Below are positions 1-7,786 of a stretch of 22,886 nucleotides of DNA, in pieces. Under the pieces are notes generated by a model. It made no database searches, had not been told where the DNA came from, and saw only the letters and a list, made by a program, of their open reading frames with translations. How positions within the stretch are numbered: position 1 is the first letter of the stretch; every line of letters begins with the position of its first letter. A program made the position numbers and the translations under genes. This DNA comes from JAYZQT01 sp964412235 (GTDB taxonomy: Bacteria; Pseudomonadota; Alphaproteobacteria; MPNO01; UBA830). The stretch spans positions 1 through 22,886 of the forward strand of contig CAYPNT010000044.1 in NCBI GenBank assembly GCA_964412235.1, in the 5' to 3' direction.

Positions 1-1342
1 CTACGGTAAGAATTCTCTCCACACCGGGTGTATTTAGTGCCCCTAAAATAGCGGGCACATCCGCTGTATTTTGTTTTCCTTCTTGGTCGGAAATAGCCCC
101 AGGAATTACAATTTCGTTGAGACCGGTTCGCCCAGTTTCCGTTGACCGCAAAGCTTTTTGGAGCGATTCCTGAAATGTTCTGCCGATTGACATTGCTTCG
201 CCCACAGACTTCATCTGTGTGTTTAAAATGGGCACTGTTCCCGGGAATTTTTCAAATGTAAATCTAGGGATTTTGGTAACGACGTAGTCTATGGTCGGTT
301 CAAAGGATACCGGTGTGGTGCCTGTGATATCATTTTGTAGTTCGTCCAATGTGTAGCCGACCGCGAGTTTTGCGGCTACCTTAGCAATCGGAAACCCTGT
401 CGCCTTAGACGCGAGAGCTGACGACCGCGAGACCCGCGGATTCATCTCGATAATTACAAGACGTCCGTCGCGGGGATTCACTGCGAATTGAACGTTAGAG
501 CCACCCGTATCGACCCCAATTTCACGCAATACGCTAATCGAGGCATTGCGCATAATCTGATATTCCTTATCGGTGAGGGTTAGTGCGGGCGCAACTGTAA
601 TTGAATCCCCTGTATGAACACCCATCGGGTCGATATTTTCGATGGAACAAACAATGATGCAATTGTCGTTTTTATCTCGGACAACCTCCATTTCATATTC
701 TTTCCACCCAATGATGGATTCTTCCACCAACACCTCGGTAGTTGGCGAAGCATTTAGTCCGCGCCCAACAATTTCCACAAACTCTTCTTTGTTGTATGCG
801 ACCCCTCCGCCCGTTCCACCTAGAGTAAACGAGGGTCGAATTATTGCTGGCAAATCTGTCTCTTTTAATATCTCTAAGGCTTCCTCGATGGAGTGTGCGA
901 TGCGGCCTTTGGGACTTTCCAACCCAATTCGGGACATTGCGGCCTGGAATAGTTCTCGATCTTCCGCTTTATTGATAGCGTCTCGCGTTGCGCCAATTAA
1001 TTCGACCCCTTGAGCATCGAGTATACCTAACTTGGCTAAAGACAACGCGGTATTCAAGGCGGTTTGACCGCCCATCGTGGGTAGGAGCGCTTCAGGCTTT
1101 TCCTTTTCAATGATTTTTGCGACCAATTCGGGTGTTACCGGTTCAACGTATGTTGCGTCCGCAAATTCAGGGTCAGTCATAATTGTTGCTGGATTGGAAT
1201 TAACAAGGATTACACGATACCCCTCGTCCTGCAGTGCCTTGCAGGCCTGGGTTCCTGAATAGTCGAATTCGCACGCCTGACCAATAACTATGGGTCCGGC
1301 GCCGATAAGCAGAATTGTTTCGATGTCTTGGCGTTTGGGCAT
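1..1342 (-). CDS. carB: Carbamoyl-phosphate synthase large subunit, 5' part (cut by window edge)
   Basis: The large subunit makes carbamoyl phosphate from bicarbonate, ATP and the ammonia delivered by CarA, for arginine and pyrimidine synthesis in the cytoplasm. Reading the minus strand from the ATG at 1342 gives MPKRQDIETILLIGAGPI, then IGQACEFDYSGTQACKAL, the family's hallmark N-terminus. Further on are TMGGQTALN and the ATP-grasp segment around IIRPSFTLGGTGGG. The frame stays open to base 1, so about 447 of the usual 1,070 or so residues are here: the first carboxyphosphate half without its end. No clear Shine-Dalgarno sequence precedes the ATG. The gene begins 55 bases after the Rieske oxygenase stop on the same strand and is separated from carA by about 6.4 kb. 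Identification is certain; the start is well supported by homology. Confidence 0.97.
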   Translation of the reverse strand, partial: MPKRQDIETILLIGAGPIVIGQACEFDYSGTQACKALQDEGYRVILVNSNPATIMTDPEFADATYVEPVTPELVAKIIEKEKPEALLPTMGGQTALNTALSLAKLGILDAQGVELIGATRDAINKAEDRELFQAAMSRIGLESPKGRIAHSIEEALEILKETDLPAIIRPSFTLGGTGGGVAYNKEEFVEIVGRGLNASPTTEVLVEESIIGWKEYEMEVVRDKNDNCIIVCSIENIDPMGVHTGDSITVAPALTLTDKEYQIMRNASISVLREIGVDTGGSNVQFAVNPRDGRLVIIEMNPRVSRSSALASKATGFPIAKVAAKLAVGYTLDELQNDITGTTPVSFEPTIDYVVTKIPRFTFEKFPGTVPILNTQMKSVGEAMSIGRTFQESLQKALRSTETGRTGLNEIVIPGAISDQEGKQNTADVPAILGALNTPGVERILTV

Positions 1343-1397
1343 ATAAGTTAGTTCAAACTATGAGAGGGTAGTGGAATAATTTGAAGAGCCAATGTCA

Positions 1398-2402
1398 CTA
1401 TCCCTGATCCATTAGTCGGGTTACTTGCAATAAACCTTTATCATGTGGCCCAATTATGGGGACGATTTCTGACTCATCCATCATATTCATCATACTTTGT
1501 TGTGCTTCTATTATCTCTTTGTCTTCCATGAAAGCCTCAAGATTCGCTTCATATGCTTTTTGAGAAAGCTTATGATCGTCTAGTTCAAAGTTTCTTTTGA
1601 CAGACCAATAATAATTCGTTTTCGTGCGGCTACTTGGAATTAGCACGTTTAAAATTCTGAACTCTATTTGTTGGTAGTGTTCGTCTCTTTCCGCAGAGTG
1701 CACGCCAACCTTGATTATTACGGTGTAGGGGGGGTAGAAATTTACTTCCTGCCAATGGGTAACCCTACCATTGAAATTCGCGTGCATATGCATAAAGGGT
1801 GACGAACGCTCAATATTTTCCATCCGCCTTTTTATTATAACCATTTTTGCTGTTGTTTCGACCTCGACAGGAAATTCGGTTACATCGTCCGTTGCGAGGG
1901 TTGAGCCATGGAGATATTTTGCATGGGTCAAATCTGTCAGGTTATCTCTCAAAAGTGTGTAATTACCGTCGACCTCCATCATGCCATGGCGCCCGACCCA
2001 TTTTGGATCATCAAAATAGTGGAGTGGCGGGAGGCTTTTCTCGTGCATCCTTTCTTCGGTTCCCATCCATATGAATATGAGACCCCACCTTTCTTGGGTG
2101 TGATAAGACTTTACCATTATTCCTTCTTGTATTTGATTAGTGCCGGGAACCGCCTGGCATCTGCCGTGCATACCAAACTGGAAGCCATGGTATCCACACT
2201 CAATATTGTCGCCTATGACTTTGCCTTTAGAAAGTGGTGCAAATCTGTGCGGACAAATATCTTTCAGTGCCACTACTTGTCCATTGCTTGTTCGATATAT
2301 TACGAGTGGTTGGCCAAGAAGAAATATTTGTTTCGGGGTTAGGTTGTCAAAGTCACCTGAGTATCCAGCTACGTACCAATTGTCAGGAAAAAATTCATAC
2401 AT
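1398..2402 (-). CDS. Rieske non-haem iron oxygenase, VanA-like
   Basis: This is a 334-residue terminal oxygenase of the Rieske [2Fe-2S] class, which uses O2 and electrons from a reductase to hydroxylate or O-demethylate aromatic compounds in the cytoplasm. The Rieske cluster ligands are visible as C50-P-H52 and C69-G-Y-H72. The mononuclear iron site is D157, H160 and H165 within NLTDLTHAKYLH, and the likely third ligand is D294 in EDKEIIEAQQ. Length and layout resemble VanA-type (vanillate O-demethylase) alpha subunits rather than dioxygenases that carry a beta subunit. It starts 25 bases after the arylsulfotransferase-like gene ends on the same strand, with a GGGATA-like ribosome site, so the two are probably co-transcribed. 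No ferredoxin or reductase gene is present nearby. Enzyme class is secure; the substrate is unknown. Confidence 0.9.
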   Translation of the reverse strand: MYEFFPDNWYVAGYSGDFDNLTPKQIFLLGQPLVIYRTSNGQVVALKDICPHRFAPLSKGKVIGDNIECGYHGFQFGMHGRCQAVPGTNQIQEGIMVKSYHTQERWGLIFIWMGTEERMHEKSLPPLHYFDDPKWVGRHGMMEVDGNYTLLRDNLTDLTHAKYLHGSTLATDDVTEFPVEVETTAKMVIIKRRMENIERSSPFMHMHANFNGRVTHWQEVNFYPPYTVIIKVGVHSAERDEHYQQIEFRILNVLIPSSRTKTNYYWSVKRNFELDDHKLSQKAYEANLEAFMEDKEIIEAQQSMMNMMDESEIVPIIGPHDKGLLQVTRLMDQG

Positions 2403-2427
2403 TACGAATTATCCCGCTTATCCTATT

Positions 2428-3495
2428 CTAGAGTTGTAATCTACCCTGTATTTGAGGCGAATCTTCAGCGTATCGCATTGCGCGGAAAACCCAATTTACG
2501 TTGTCTCCGTCTGCTGCTGTACCATAGTGAGGGTTGATGTATTCCCAAACAATTTCACCGGCACCAGTGACTTCAAATAACCGTCCATTCGTTCCTTCGT
2601 TTATCAGTGTATTTCCATTCCGCAGCCTGTCTTGCCCACTAATGAAATGGGAGTAAAAGTAATTTTTCGGATTGTCTTTATATTCCCATACGATCTCATT
2701 GTTTGAAGTCGAAATTTCCAGAATACGAGAATGTGGATGCATCTCGTGCGTATTTACACCATTTGCGAATACCAGGATATTACCATTTTCCAACATTTGG
2801 GGATCGTGTTGGCCCCCAAAAGAGATGTCGGTCATTTCCCATACGAATTCTTTGGTTTCCCGATCTATAATGCCAATCGTGTTAAGGTGTCTTAAACTCG
2901 TAAGTACGTTGCCATTTGGAAGCGGAAATACGGTGTTACACCAGGCGTAGACGTGTTTGGGGTAGAGTTGAAAAACGGGATACTTTTCTATCTGTAACTC
3001 TTGGGAATTCCACTCCCAAATAGTTTCTCCAGCAGGCGAGACCTCCCGAATATAATCGTTGTAGACCCCTTCTTCTCTCTCTGTCCCTTCGATACCGCCG
3101 GTTATACGTGAACTGATTTCGTCCGGCATGATAGACCAGCCTGAATACATCCAATTTCCATTCGCTAACTTATGAAAATCGTGGTGCTGCCAGGGATCAA
3201 AAAATTCGGATAAAACCTGACCGTCCCAGTCCACTTCGCGCATTAGGCCGCCTTGTGCCCCACCTGGAAAGGGAGGGCCGTCTTTGTGGCCTGTGTTTAC
3301 AGAATAGACTAAATTGCCGTTTTCCAGTAAACGCGCGTATCCACCCGGGGTGCCTGGGAGTTCCCATTCATGAGCAACTTCCCCCTGCATGTTGATTAGG
3401 AACGTTTTTTTGGTCCATAAAGGAGAAAAAAGTGTGAACCCTTGGAACGCTTTTTCTTGATCGTACTTGATTAACCCGGTTTGGCGAACGCGCAT
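2428..3495 (-). CDS. Arylsulfotransferase (ASST)-like beta-propeller protein
   Basis: The 355-residue product resembles the arylsulfotransferase (ASST) family, whose studied members move sulfate between phenolic compounds without PAPS. Five blade-like repeats carry an NGN turn, at residues 59-61, 112-114, 194-196, 237-239 and 293-295. Four recurring strands of the type EIVWEY support a beta-propeller. Histidine-rich loops HHDFH (104-108) and GQHDP (228-232) are candidates for the active site; the catalytic residue of classical periplasmic ASST is a histidine. Unlike those enzymes there is no signal peptide, so a cytoplasmic location is expected. A GAGGGA ribosome site lies 5 bases before the ATG. 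It is first in a minus-strand pair with the Rieske oxygenase and divergent from the dehydrogenase gene. The fold is fairly safe; sulfotransfer in this protein is an inference. Confidence 0.75.
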   Translation of the reverse strand: MRVRQTGLIKYDQEKAFQGFTLFSPLWTKKTFLINMQGEVAHEWELPGTPGGYARLLENGNLVYSVNTGHKDGPPFPGGAQGGLMREVDWDGQVLSEFFDPWQHHDFHKLANGNWMYSGWSIMPDEISSRITGGIEGTEREEGVYNDYIREVSPAGETIWEWNSQELQIEKYPVFQLYPKHVYAWCNTVFPLPNGNVLTSLRHLNTIGIIDRETKEFVWEMTDISFGGQHDPQMLENGNILVFANGVNTHEMHPHSRILEISTSNNEIVWEYKDNPKNYFYSHFISGQDRLRNGNTLINEGTNGRLFEVTGAGEIVWEYINPHYGTAADGDNVNWVFRAMRYAEDSPQIQGRLQL

Positions 3496-3558
3496 ATGTT
3501 TCCCTCAAACTTTTTGCCGATACAAATGTGAAATAATGATTATCCTATTGGAGGCACT
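3496..3558. promoter_or_regulatory. Divergent intergenic region with 11-bp dyad
   Basis: These 63 bases separate the start of the arylsulfotransferase-like gene (minus) from the start of the dehydrogenase gene (plus) and must contain control signals for both. A perfect inverted repeat, ATAAT-G-ATTAT, lies at 3533-3543, just before the GGAGG ribosome site (3550-3554) of the dehydrogenase. A possible plus-strand -35/-10 pair (TTGCCG at 3514, GATTAT at 3538, 18-base spacer) would leave almost no leader, so it is doubtful. The dyad could be an operator or AT-rich chance. Confidence 0.35.
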
Positions 3559-4716
3559 ATGGGAAGTAAGGCAGAAAGGGATTTGATCGACGTAATACCA
3601 AGTTATCCGCCAGTTCACTTTGGGCTTGGTGCTATTAAACACCTAAACGAATGGCTCATAAGTAATTCTCTCAGAAACCCGCTTGTTATCTCGGATCGCG
3701 GACTGTTCGATGCGGGTGTAGTTGAAACGGTACTAGAGGTGCTATCGTGTGAAATTCGCCCATCAACTTATTGTGGAATATCTGAAAACCCAACCTTCCA
3801 ATGTGTTGAGGGTGCGTTGGAAATTTATTATCAAAATGAATGCGATAGTATTGTGGGTTTGGGTGGTGGCTCTGTGTTAGATGCCGGTAAAGCGCTACGA
3901 ATAATTACGCACCACGACCGTCCCTTACTCGAATTTCTTCAAAACCCTACCCTGATTACGGCCAATGTTGCTCCGTACGCGACGGTACCCACAACCGCTG
4001 GAACCGGCGCAGAGGTGACGTTCGGTGGTGGCATACATCCTGTGGCAAACGCGCCGCCGATCGGGCTGCGTAGTGTCTATTTACAGCCCGATATAGCCTT
4101 TTGTGATCCCAATCTAACAATTTCCCTACCCCCGGGCTTTACAGCAGCAACCGGTATGGATGCTCTTGTCCATTGTATTGAGGGTTATCTGTCCCTGAAC
4201 ACAAACTTGCCAGCAGAAGCGATAGCACTAGACGGCATTGCTCGTGCTTCGCAATATATCGAGAGGGCTGTAGCAGATGGAAACGATATGGTCGCACGAA
4301 CCAATATGTTAATGGCGGCCCTTGAAGGGGGCATGGCTATTTATATGGGTTTAGGGCCAGTGCATGCGTTGTCTATGGCCTTTGGCGACAGTCCCTTGCA
4401 TCATGGAACGCTTGTGACTGTTTGCACGCCTCCCGTAATGAGAGAGTTTAATGGAATTTCCGGAGACAAGCTGAACCGTATCGCGTCTGCTATGGGACTC
4501 CAGTCCGGGGGAGCCGTTGGTCATAGAATTGCGGATACAATTTCTAAATTAAACGATGATATGGGTCTACCAAACAGTGTCGCCGAAATGGGATATAGTG
4601 GTAGACCTTTGGAAGAAGTTGTGGAAGTTGCTCACAGTAATTGGTTCAATAGTACCTCGCCTAAAAGGTTCACCAAACGCGTTTATAGAAACATTATATC
4701 GGGACTGTTATCTTAA
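3559..4716 (+). CDS. Iron-containing (group III) alcohol dehydrogenase, maleylacetate-reductase-like
   Basis: This is a 385-residue NAD(P)-dependent oxidoreductase of the iron-type alcohol dehydrogenase family, which also includes maleylacetate reductases and hydroxyacid dehydrogenases. The nucleotide-binding turn is GLGGGSVLDAGKA (100-112), followed by TTAGTGAE (145-152). Metal ligands are D201 and H205 in TGMDALVHCIEGY, H269 in GPVHA, and H282 in the LHHG segment. Length is normal for the family. A GGAGG ribosome site sits 4 bases before the ATG. The stop codon TAA is followed with no gap by the ATG of the TRAP permease, so the two are surely one transcript and may be translationally coupled. 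By analogy it could reduce maleylacetate from aromatic breakdown or oxidise an alcohol produced from the imported substrate; the sequence alone does not decide. Confidence 0.9.
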   Translation: MGSKAERDLIDVIPSYPPVHFGLGAIKHLNEWLISNSLRNPLVISDRGLFDAGVVETVLEVLSCEIRPSTYCGISENPTFQCVEGALEIYYQNECDSIVGLGGGSVLDAGKALRIITHHDRPLLEFLQNPTLITANVAPYATVPTTAGTGAEVTFGGGIHPVANAPPIGLRSVYLQPDIAFCDPNLTISLPPGFTAATGMDALVHCIEGYLSLNTNLPAEAIALDGIARASQYIERAVADGNDMVARTNMLMAALEGGMAIYMGLGPVHALSMAFGDSPLHHGTLVTVCTPPVMREFNGISGDKLNRIASAMGLQSGGAVGHRIADTISKLNDDMGLPNSVAEMGYSGRPLEEVVEVAHSNWFNSTSPKRFTKRVYRNIISGLLS

Positions 4717-6606
4717 ATGTTCGGCTTAAATATAAAACTAATATTCATATACGTGATTGGTGTTTTGTTTTCGCTGTCTGCAATTTACACATCGACGTTC
4801 GGTGTGTTTGATGAGATATATCAACGAACTATTACGGTTGGCGCCTCTGTTGTATTGTCTTTATTTGCATTTCCACTATTGGATAAGGCCCGCTCAAATT
4901 GGCGATTTGGGAAAGGTATTTTATGGCTTGTAGATGCCATTTTGATGGGTCTGATAACGCTCTCGATATTTTGGTTTTCCCAAGTATATGATGAGTTGGA
5001 GTCCGGCTTATATGAGTTTGATTCCCTTGATCTTGCAATTGCGGGTGGGGGATTATTAGCGGTCGTAGAATTAACCCGCCGGGCATTTGGAATGCCGTTA
5101 GCAAGTTTGGCGGTGCTGTGCCTGATATACGCACTCTTCGGTCAGGATCTACCCTGGATATTCGCTCACGCGGGTTACGATCTGGAAAGTACGGTGCGTA
5201 CTGTTTGGTATTCATTTGACGGGGTTTTCGGATTTATCGTGATTACCGTTATTTCCCTGATCTTTATATTTATCGTGTTTGGCGCGGTGCTCGAGGCAAC
5301 AGGGGCCGGCGCTGTTCTTCTCCGAATAGCGGTAAGTTTGACGGGTGGGCTTCGGGGTGGCCCGGCACATGCAGCGATCGCTGCGAGTGGATTTTTCGGA
5401 ACGATTTCGGGCAGCGTTTCGGCAAATGTTGTGGGCACAGGGGTTTTTACAATCCCTATGATAAAGGAACGAGGCTTTAAAAATTCTTTTGCTGGCGGCG
5501 TGGAGGCGGCAGCCTCTACAGGTGGACAAATTATGCCTCCGGTAATGGGCGCGGTCGCCTTCGTGATGGCCGATGTGACAGGAATTTCTTATCTTACAAT
5601 TGTTTGTGCAGCTTTGATACCTGCACTTTTCTATTATGGTAGTCTCTTTGTGGCGGTTTGGGTCGAGGCTGCACGAAACAATATTGAACCAATACCTAAG
5701 AGCGAAAGACCTACGGTTTCCGCTGCTGATTGGCGCCTTTCCCTCATGTTTATTATCCCAATATTTGTGATAATTGGTGTTCTAATAAGTGGCAGGTCAG
5801 CTGCCATGGCGGGGCTTATGGCCACCGCCACAGGCGCTATTCTCGGTTTGATGAACCCAGAAGTCCGTCGAAAGCCCTCCGTCTATATTACCGCTCTAGC
5901 GAAGGGCGGCGAGCAATGCGCGCGAATAATGGTTGCGGTCGCTGCTATTGGCATTATCGTTGGGGTAATGAATCTGACCGGCCTCGGTATTCGCTTTTCC
6001 AATATGATTCTTGCTTTCGCTGGGACAGAATTGTTTTTCGCGCTATGTCTTGTGGCACTGGCGAGCGTAGTGTTGGGCATGGGCCTACCCACGATTCCTG
6101 CTTACCTGATCATTGTCCTTATTATGGGACAAGCAATTGAACAACTTGGTGTGCCAAAGCTTCTGGTTCACTTGTTTGTTTTATACTTTGGTGTTTTGTC
6201 GGCCATCATCCCGCCGGTCGCCATTGCCGCATACGCCGCAGCGCCCATATCAGGGTCAAATCCCATACCCACGGCGTTTCAAGCCCTTCGGCTGGCGTTT
6301 GTTGGTTTCATAGTGCCCTTTATGATCATCTATAACCCCTCTCTGACTCTGATCGAGGGTTTTGAATTTTTTCCCTTTGTATCCGCTATTTTTCGACTGG
6401 GTTTGGCACTTTGGGTGATGACTACTGCACTCGGAGGTGTTGGCAGGCGCAGACTATCGATGCTCTCTCGCGCCTCCCGGCTCGTGTTAGGTTTATTTCT
6501 ATTAATAGCGCATATAGAATTTCAGATTGCTGGTTTGGTCGGGCTTTTATGCCTTTTTGGTTACGAAAACCAAAAGGCGCGCAAACTGGACCACAATGAA
6601 GATTAA
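4717..6606 (+). CDS. TRAP transporter fused permease (4TM/12TM), TAXI type, copy 1
   Basis: The 629-residue membrane protein fuses the small (4-helix) and large (12-helix) subunits of a TRAP transporter, as is usual for systems fed by TAXI-type binding proteins. These importers take up carboxylates with an ion gradient. The family signature is clear: GGLRGGPAHAAIAASGFFG, then GTISGSVSANVVGTG and GGVEAAASTGGQIMPPVMGA in the middle, with a second related half at VVLGMGLPTIPAYL and IIPPVAIAAYAAA. Many hydrophobic segments of about 20 residues run throughout. The ATG directly abuts the dehydrogenase stop, and the binding-protein gene follows 101 bases later. The gene order dehydrogenase-permease-binding protein links transport to the local oxidative enzymes. 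The substrate cannot be told from sequence. Confidence 0.95.
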   Translation: MFGLNIKLIFIYVIGVLFSLSAIYTSTFGVFDEIYQRTITVGASVVLSLFAFPLLDKARSNWRFGKGILWLVDAILMGLITLSIFWFSQVYDELESGLYEFDSLDLAIAGGGLLAVVELTRRAFGMPLASLAVLCLIYALFGQDLPWIFAHAGYDLESTVRTVWYSFDGVFGFIVITVISLIFIFIVFGAVLEATGAGAVLLRIAVSLTGGLRGGPAHAAIAASGFFGTISGSVSANVVGTGVFTIPMIKERGFKNSFAGGVEAAASTGGQIMPPVMGAVAFVMADVTGISYLTIVCAALIPALFYYGSLFVAVWVEAARNNIEPIPKSERPTVSAADWRLSLMFIIPIFVIIGVLISGRSAAMAGLMATATGAILGLMNPEVRRKPSVYITALAKGGEQCARIMVAVAAIGIIVGVMNLTGLGIRFSNMILAFAGTELFFALCLVALASVVLGMGLPTIPAYLIIVLIMGQAIEQLGVPKLLVHLFVLYFGVLSAIIPPVAIAAYAAAPISGSNPIPTAFQALRLAFVGFIVPFMIIYNPSLTLIEGFEFFPFVSAIFRLGLALWVMTTALGGVGRRRLSMLSRASRLVLGLFLLIAHIEFQIAGLVGLLCLFGYENQKARKLDHNED

Positions 6607-6648
6607 TCATAAGCTTGGAAGAATCTGTGAAGACAAACGTATCATCTT

Positions 6649-6677
6649 TTGACGGTCTTGATATTCAAAATTAACTT
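6649..6677 (+). promoter_or_regulatory. Possible promoter for TAXI gene 1
   Basis: Within the 101-base gap after the permease gene, TTGACG (6649-6654) matches five of six bases of a -35 box. A 17-base spacer leads to TAACTT (6672-6677), a poor -10. If active, it would give the binding protein its own extra transcription, common where the binding protein is needed in excess over the permease. Evidence is motif only. Confidence 0.3.
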
Positions 6678-6707
6678 ATCGTTATGAAATAAAATGGGAG
6701 GTGTTCA

Positions 6708-7721
6708 GTGAAAACATTAAAACTAGCTGGCTATGTTGCGTTGGGGGCAGTTGCGCTTGTGCTATCCGGCAATGTAGAGGCGAAAAAGTTCTACAAGATG
6801 TCTACCATCAGTTTGCCGACGCCGTTTGCTATCAATACGACCTTTGTGAAACTCGGACAGAAGTATAATCCTGACATCGATATACAAGTGACGGCGAGCG
6901 GCGCGGCGCCGCGCCACGCACTAGATGCTTCCAAGGGTAAAACTGATTTTTTAATGGGCGCGCCCTCTATACAATTTCTGATGTCAAAACAAATAGCGAT
7001 GTTCAAAAAGGTTAAGGATTCAAAAGAGCTGTCCCAAAATTTGCGTGCAATATTTAACTATCGAATTGGTTATTATCAATTTGGCGTTTTCGAGAGCTCA
7101 GGTATAAAAAAACTCGCGGATCTTAAGGGTAAGAGAGTGTTTCTTGGGCCACCCGCTGCGGTCCAGAGGAGGGTCGCAGGCGGTTTCGTTAAGGCGATAA
7201 CGGGACTAGTGCCGGGTAAAGATTACAAATCCGTCAACCTTGGTTTTTCTTCTGCTATGCAAGCATTTCAGGATCGTCAGATTGACGTTCTTGTAGCGAG
7301 CAGCAATCCGCCTGCCGCAAATTTTGTCCAGGCGGCTCTGACAAACAAAATCCGATTCCTGGGGGCTACGGATGCGGATTGGGAAACACCCGGGGTGAAG
7401 AAAGTCATGCGTTTGCCGGGTCGGACGCGGGGGCAATTTCCAGCTGACATTTATGGCAGCAATCAGGCCAATACAAAACCGGTTCAGACAATAGCTGCCT
7501 GGGTCGGATTGGTTACCCGGAAAGGTATACCCAAAGAAGTAATCTATAAAATGACTAAGACATTCTGGGAACATATTGACGAAATGTATGCTGTTGGTCC
7601 TTGGGTAAAGGATGCCTTAAACCTTAAGAATGCTTTCACACAGCTTAATATGAAATTGCATCCTGGCGCCGTGAAGTATTACAAGGAACGGGGCATAAAA
7701 TTACCCAAATCCGCATTGTAA
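6708..7721 (+). CDS. TAXI-family TRAP transporter solute-binding protein, copy 1
   Basis: This 337-residue periplasmic protein captures the substrate for the fused TRAP permease just upstream. The GTG start at 6708 is chosen because GGGAGG (6696-6701) lies 6 bases before it and the resulting N-terminus is a good Sec signal peptide, cut after GNVEA (near residue 25). The mature protein begins KKFYKMSTISL and follows the TAXI plan: VTASGAAPRHAL, then KLADLKGKRVFLGPP, then a C-terminal LHPGAVKYYKERGI, a motif that recurs as FHPGAIQAWEEAG in copy 2. It is lysine-rich and has no cysteine. A hairpin terminator follows, making this the last gene of the plus-strand operon. The family is clear; the ligand, probably an organic acid, is not. 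Confidence 0.93.
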   Translation: MKTLKLAGYVALGAVALVLSGNVEAKKFYKMSTISLPTPFAINTTFVKLGQKYNPDIDIQVTASGAAPRHALDASKGKTDFLMGAPSIQFLMSKQIAMFKKVKDSKELSQNLRAIFNYRIGYYQFGVFESSGIKKLADLKGKRVFLGPPAAVQRRVAGGFVKAITGLVPGKDYKSVNLGFSSAMQAFQDRQIDVLVASSNPPAANFVQAALTNKIRFLGATDADWETPGVKKVMRLPGRTRGQFPADIYGSNQANTKPVQTIAAWVGLVTRKGIPKEVIYKMTKTFWEHIDEMYAVGPWVKDALNLKNAFTQLNMKLHPGAVKYYKERGIKLPKSAL

Positions 7722-7753
7722 TAATCATTAATCCAAGTGTGCAAAAACTAAGT

Positions 7754-7783
7754 GGGCAGCGCTTATAGCGCTGCTCTCTTTTT
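7754..7783 (+). terminator. Rho-independent terminator after TAXI gene 1
   Basis: GCAGCGC (7756-7762), a TTATA loop and GCGCTGC (7768-7774) form a 7-bp GC-rich stem, extendable by two pairs, followed by CTCTTTTT. It ends just before the 3' end of carA at 7787. On the minus strand an A/T-rich tail (CTTAGTTTTT) also follows the stem, so it may stop carA transcripts as well and insulate the two converging units. Confidence 0.8.
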
Positions 7784-7786
7784 GCG

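Noticed and set aside
642..1262. Plus-strand open frames of 123 and 61 codons
   Set aside because: They lie antisense to a highly conserved part of carB and show no family features; they are shadows.
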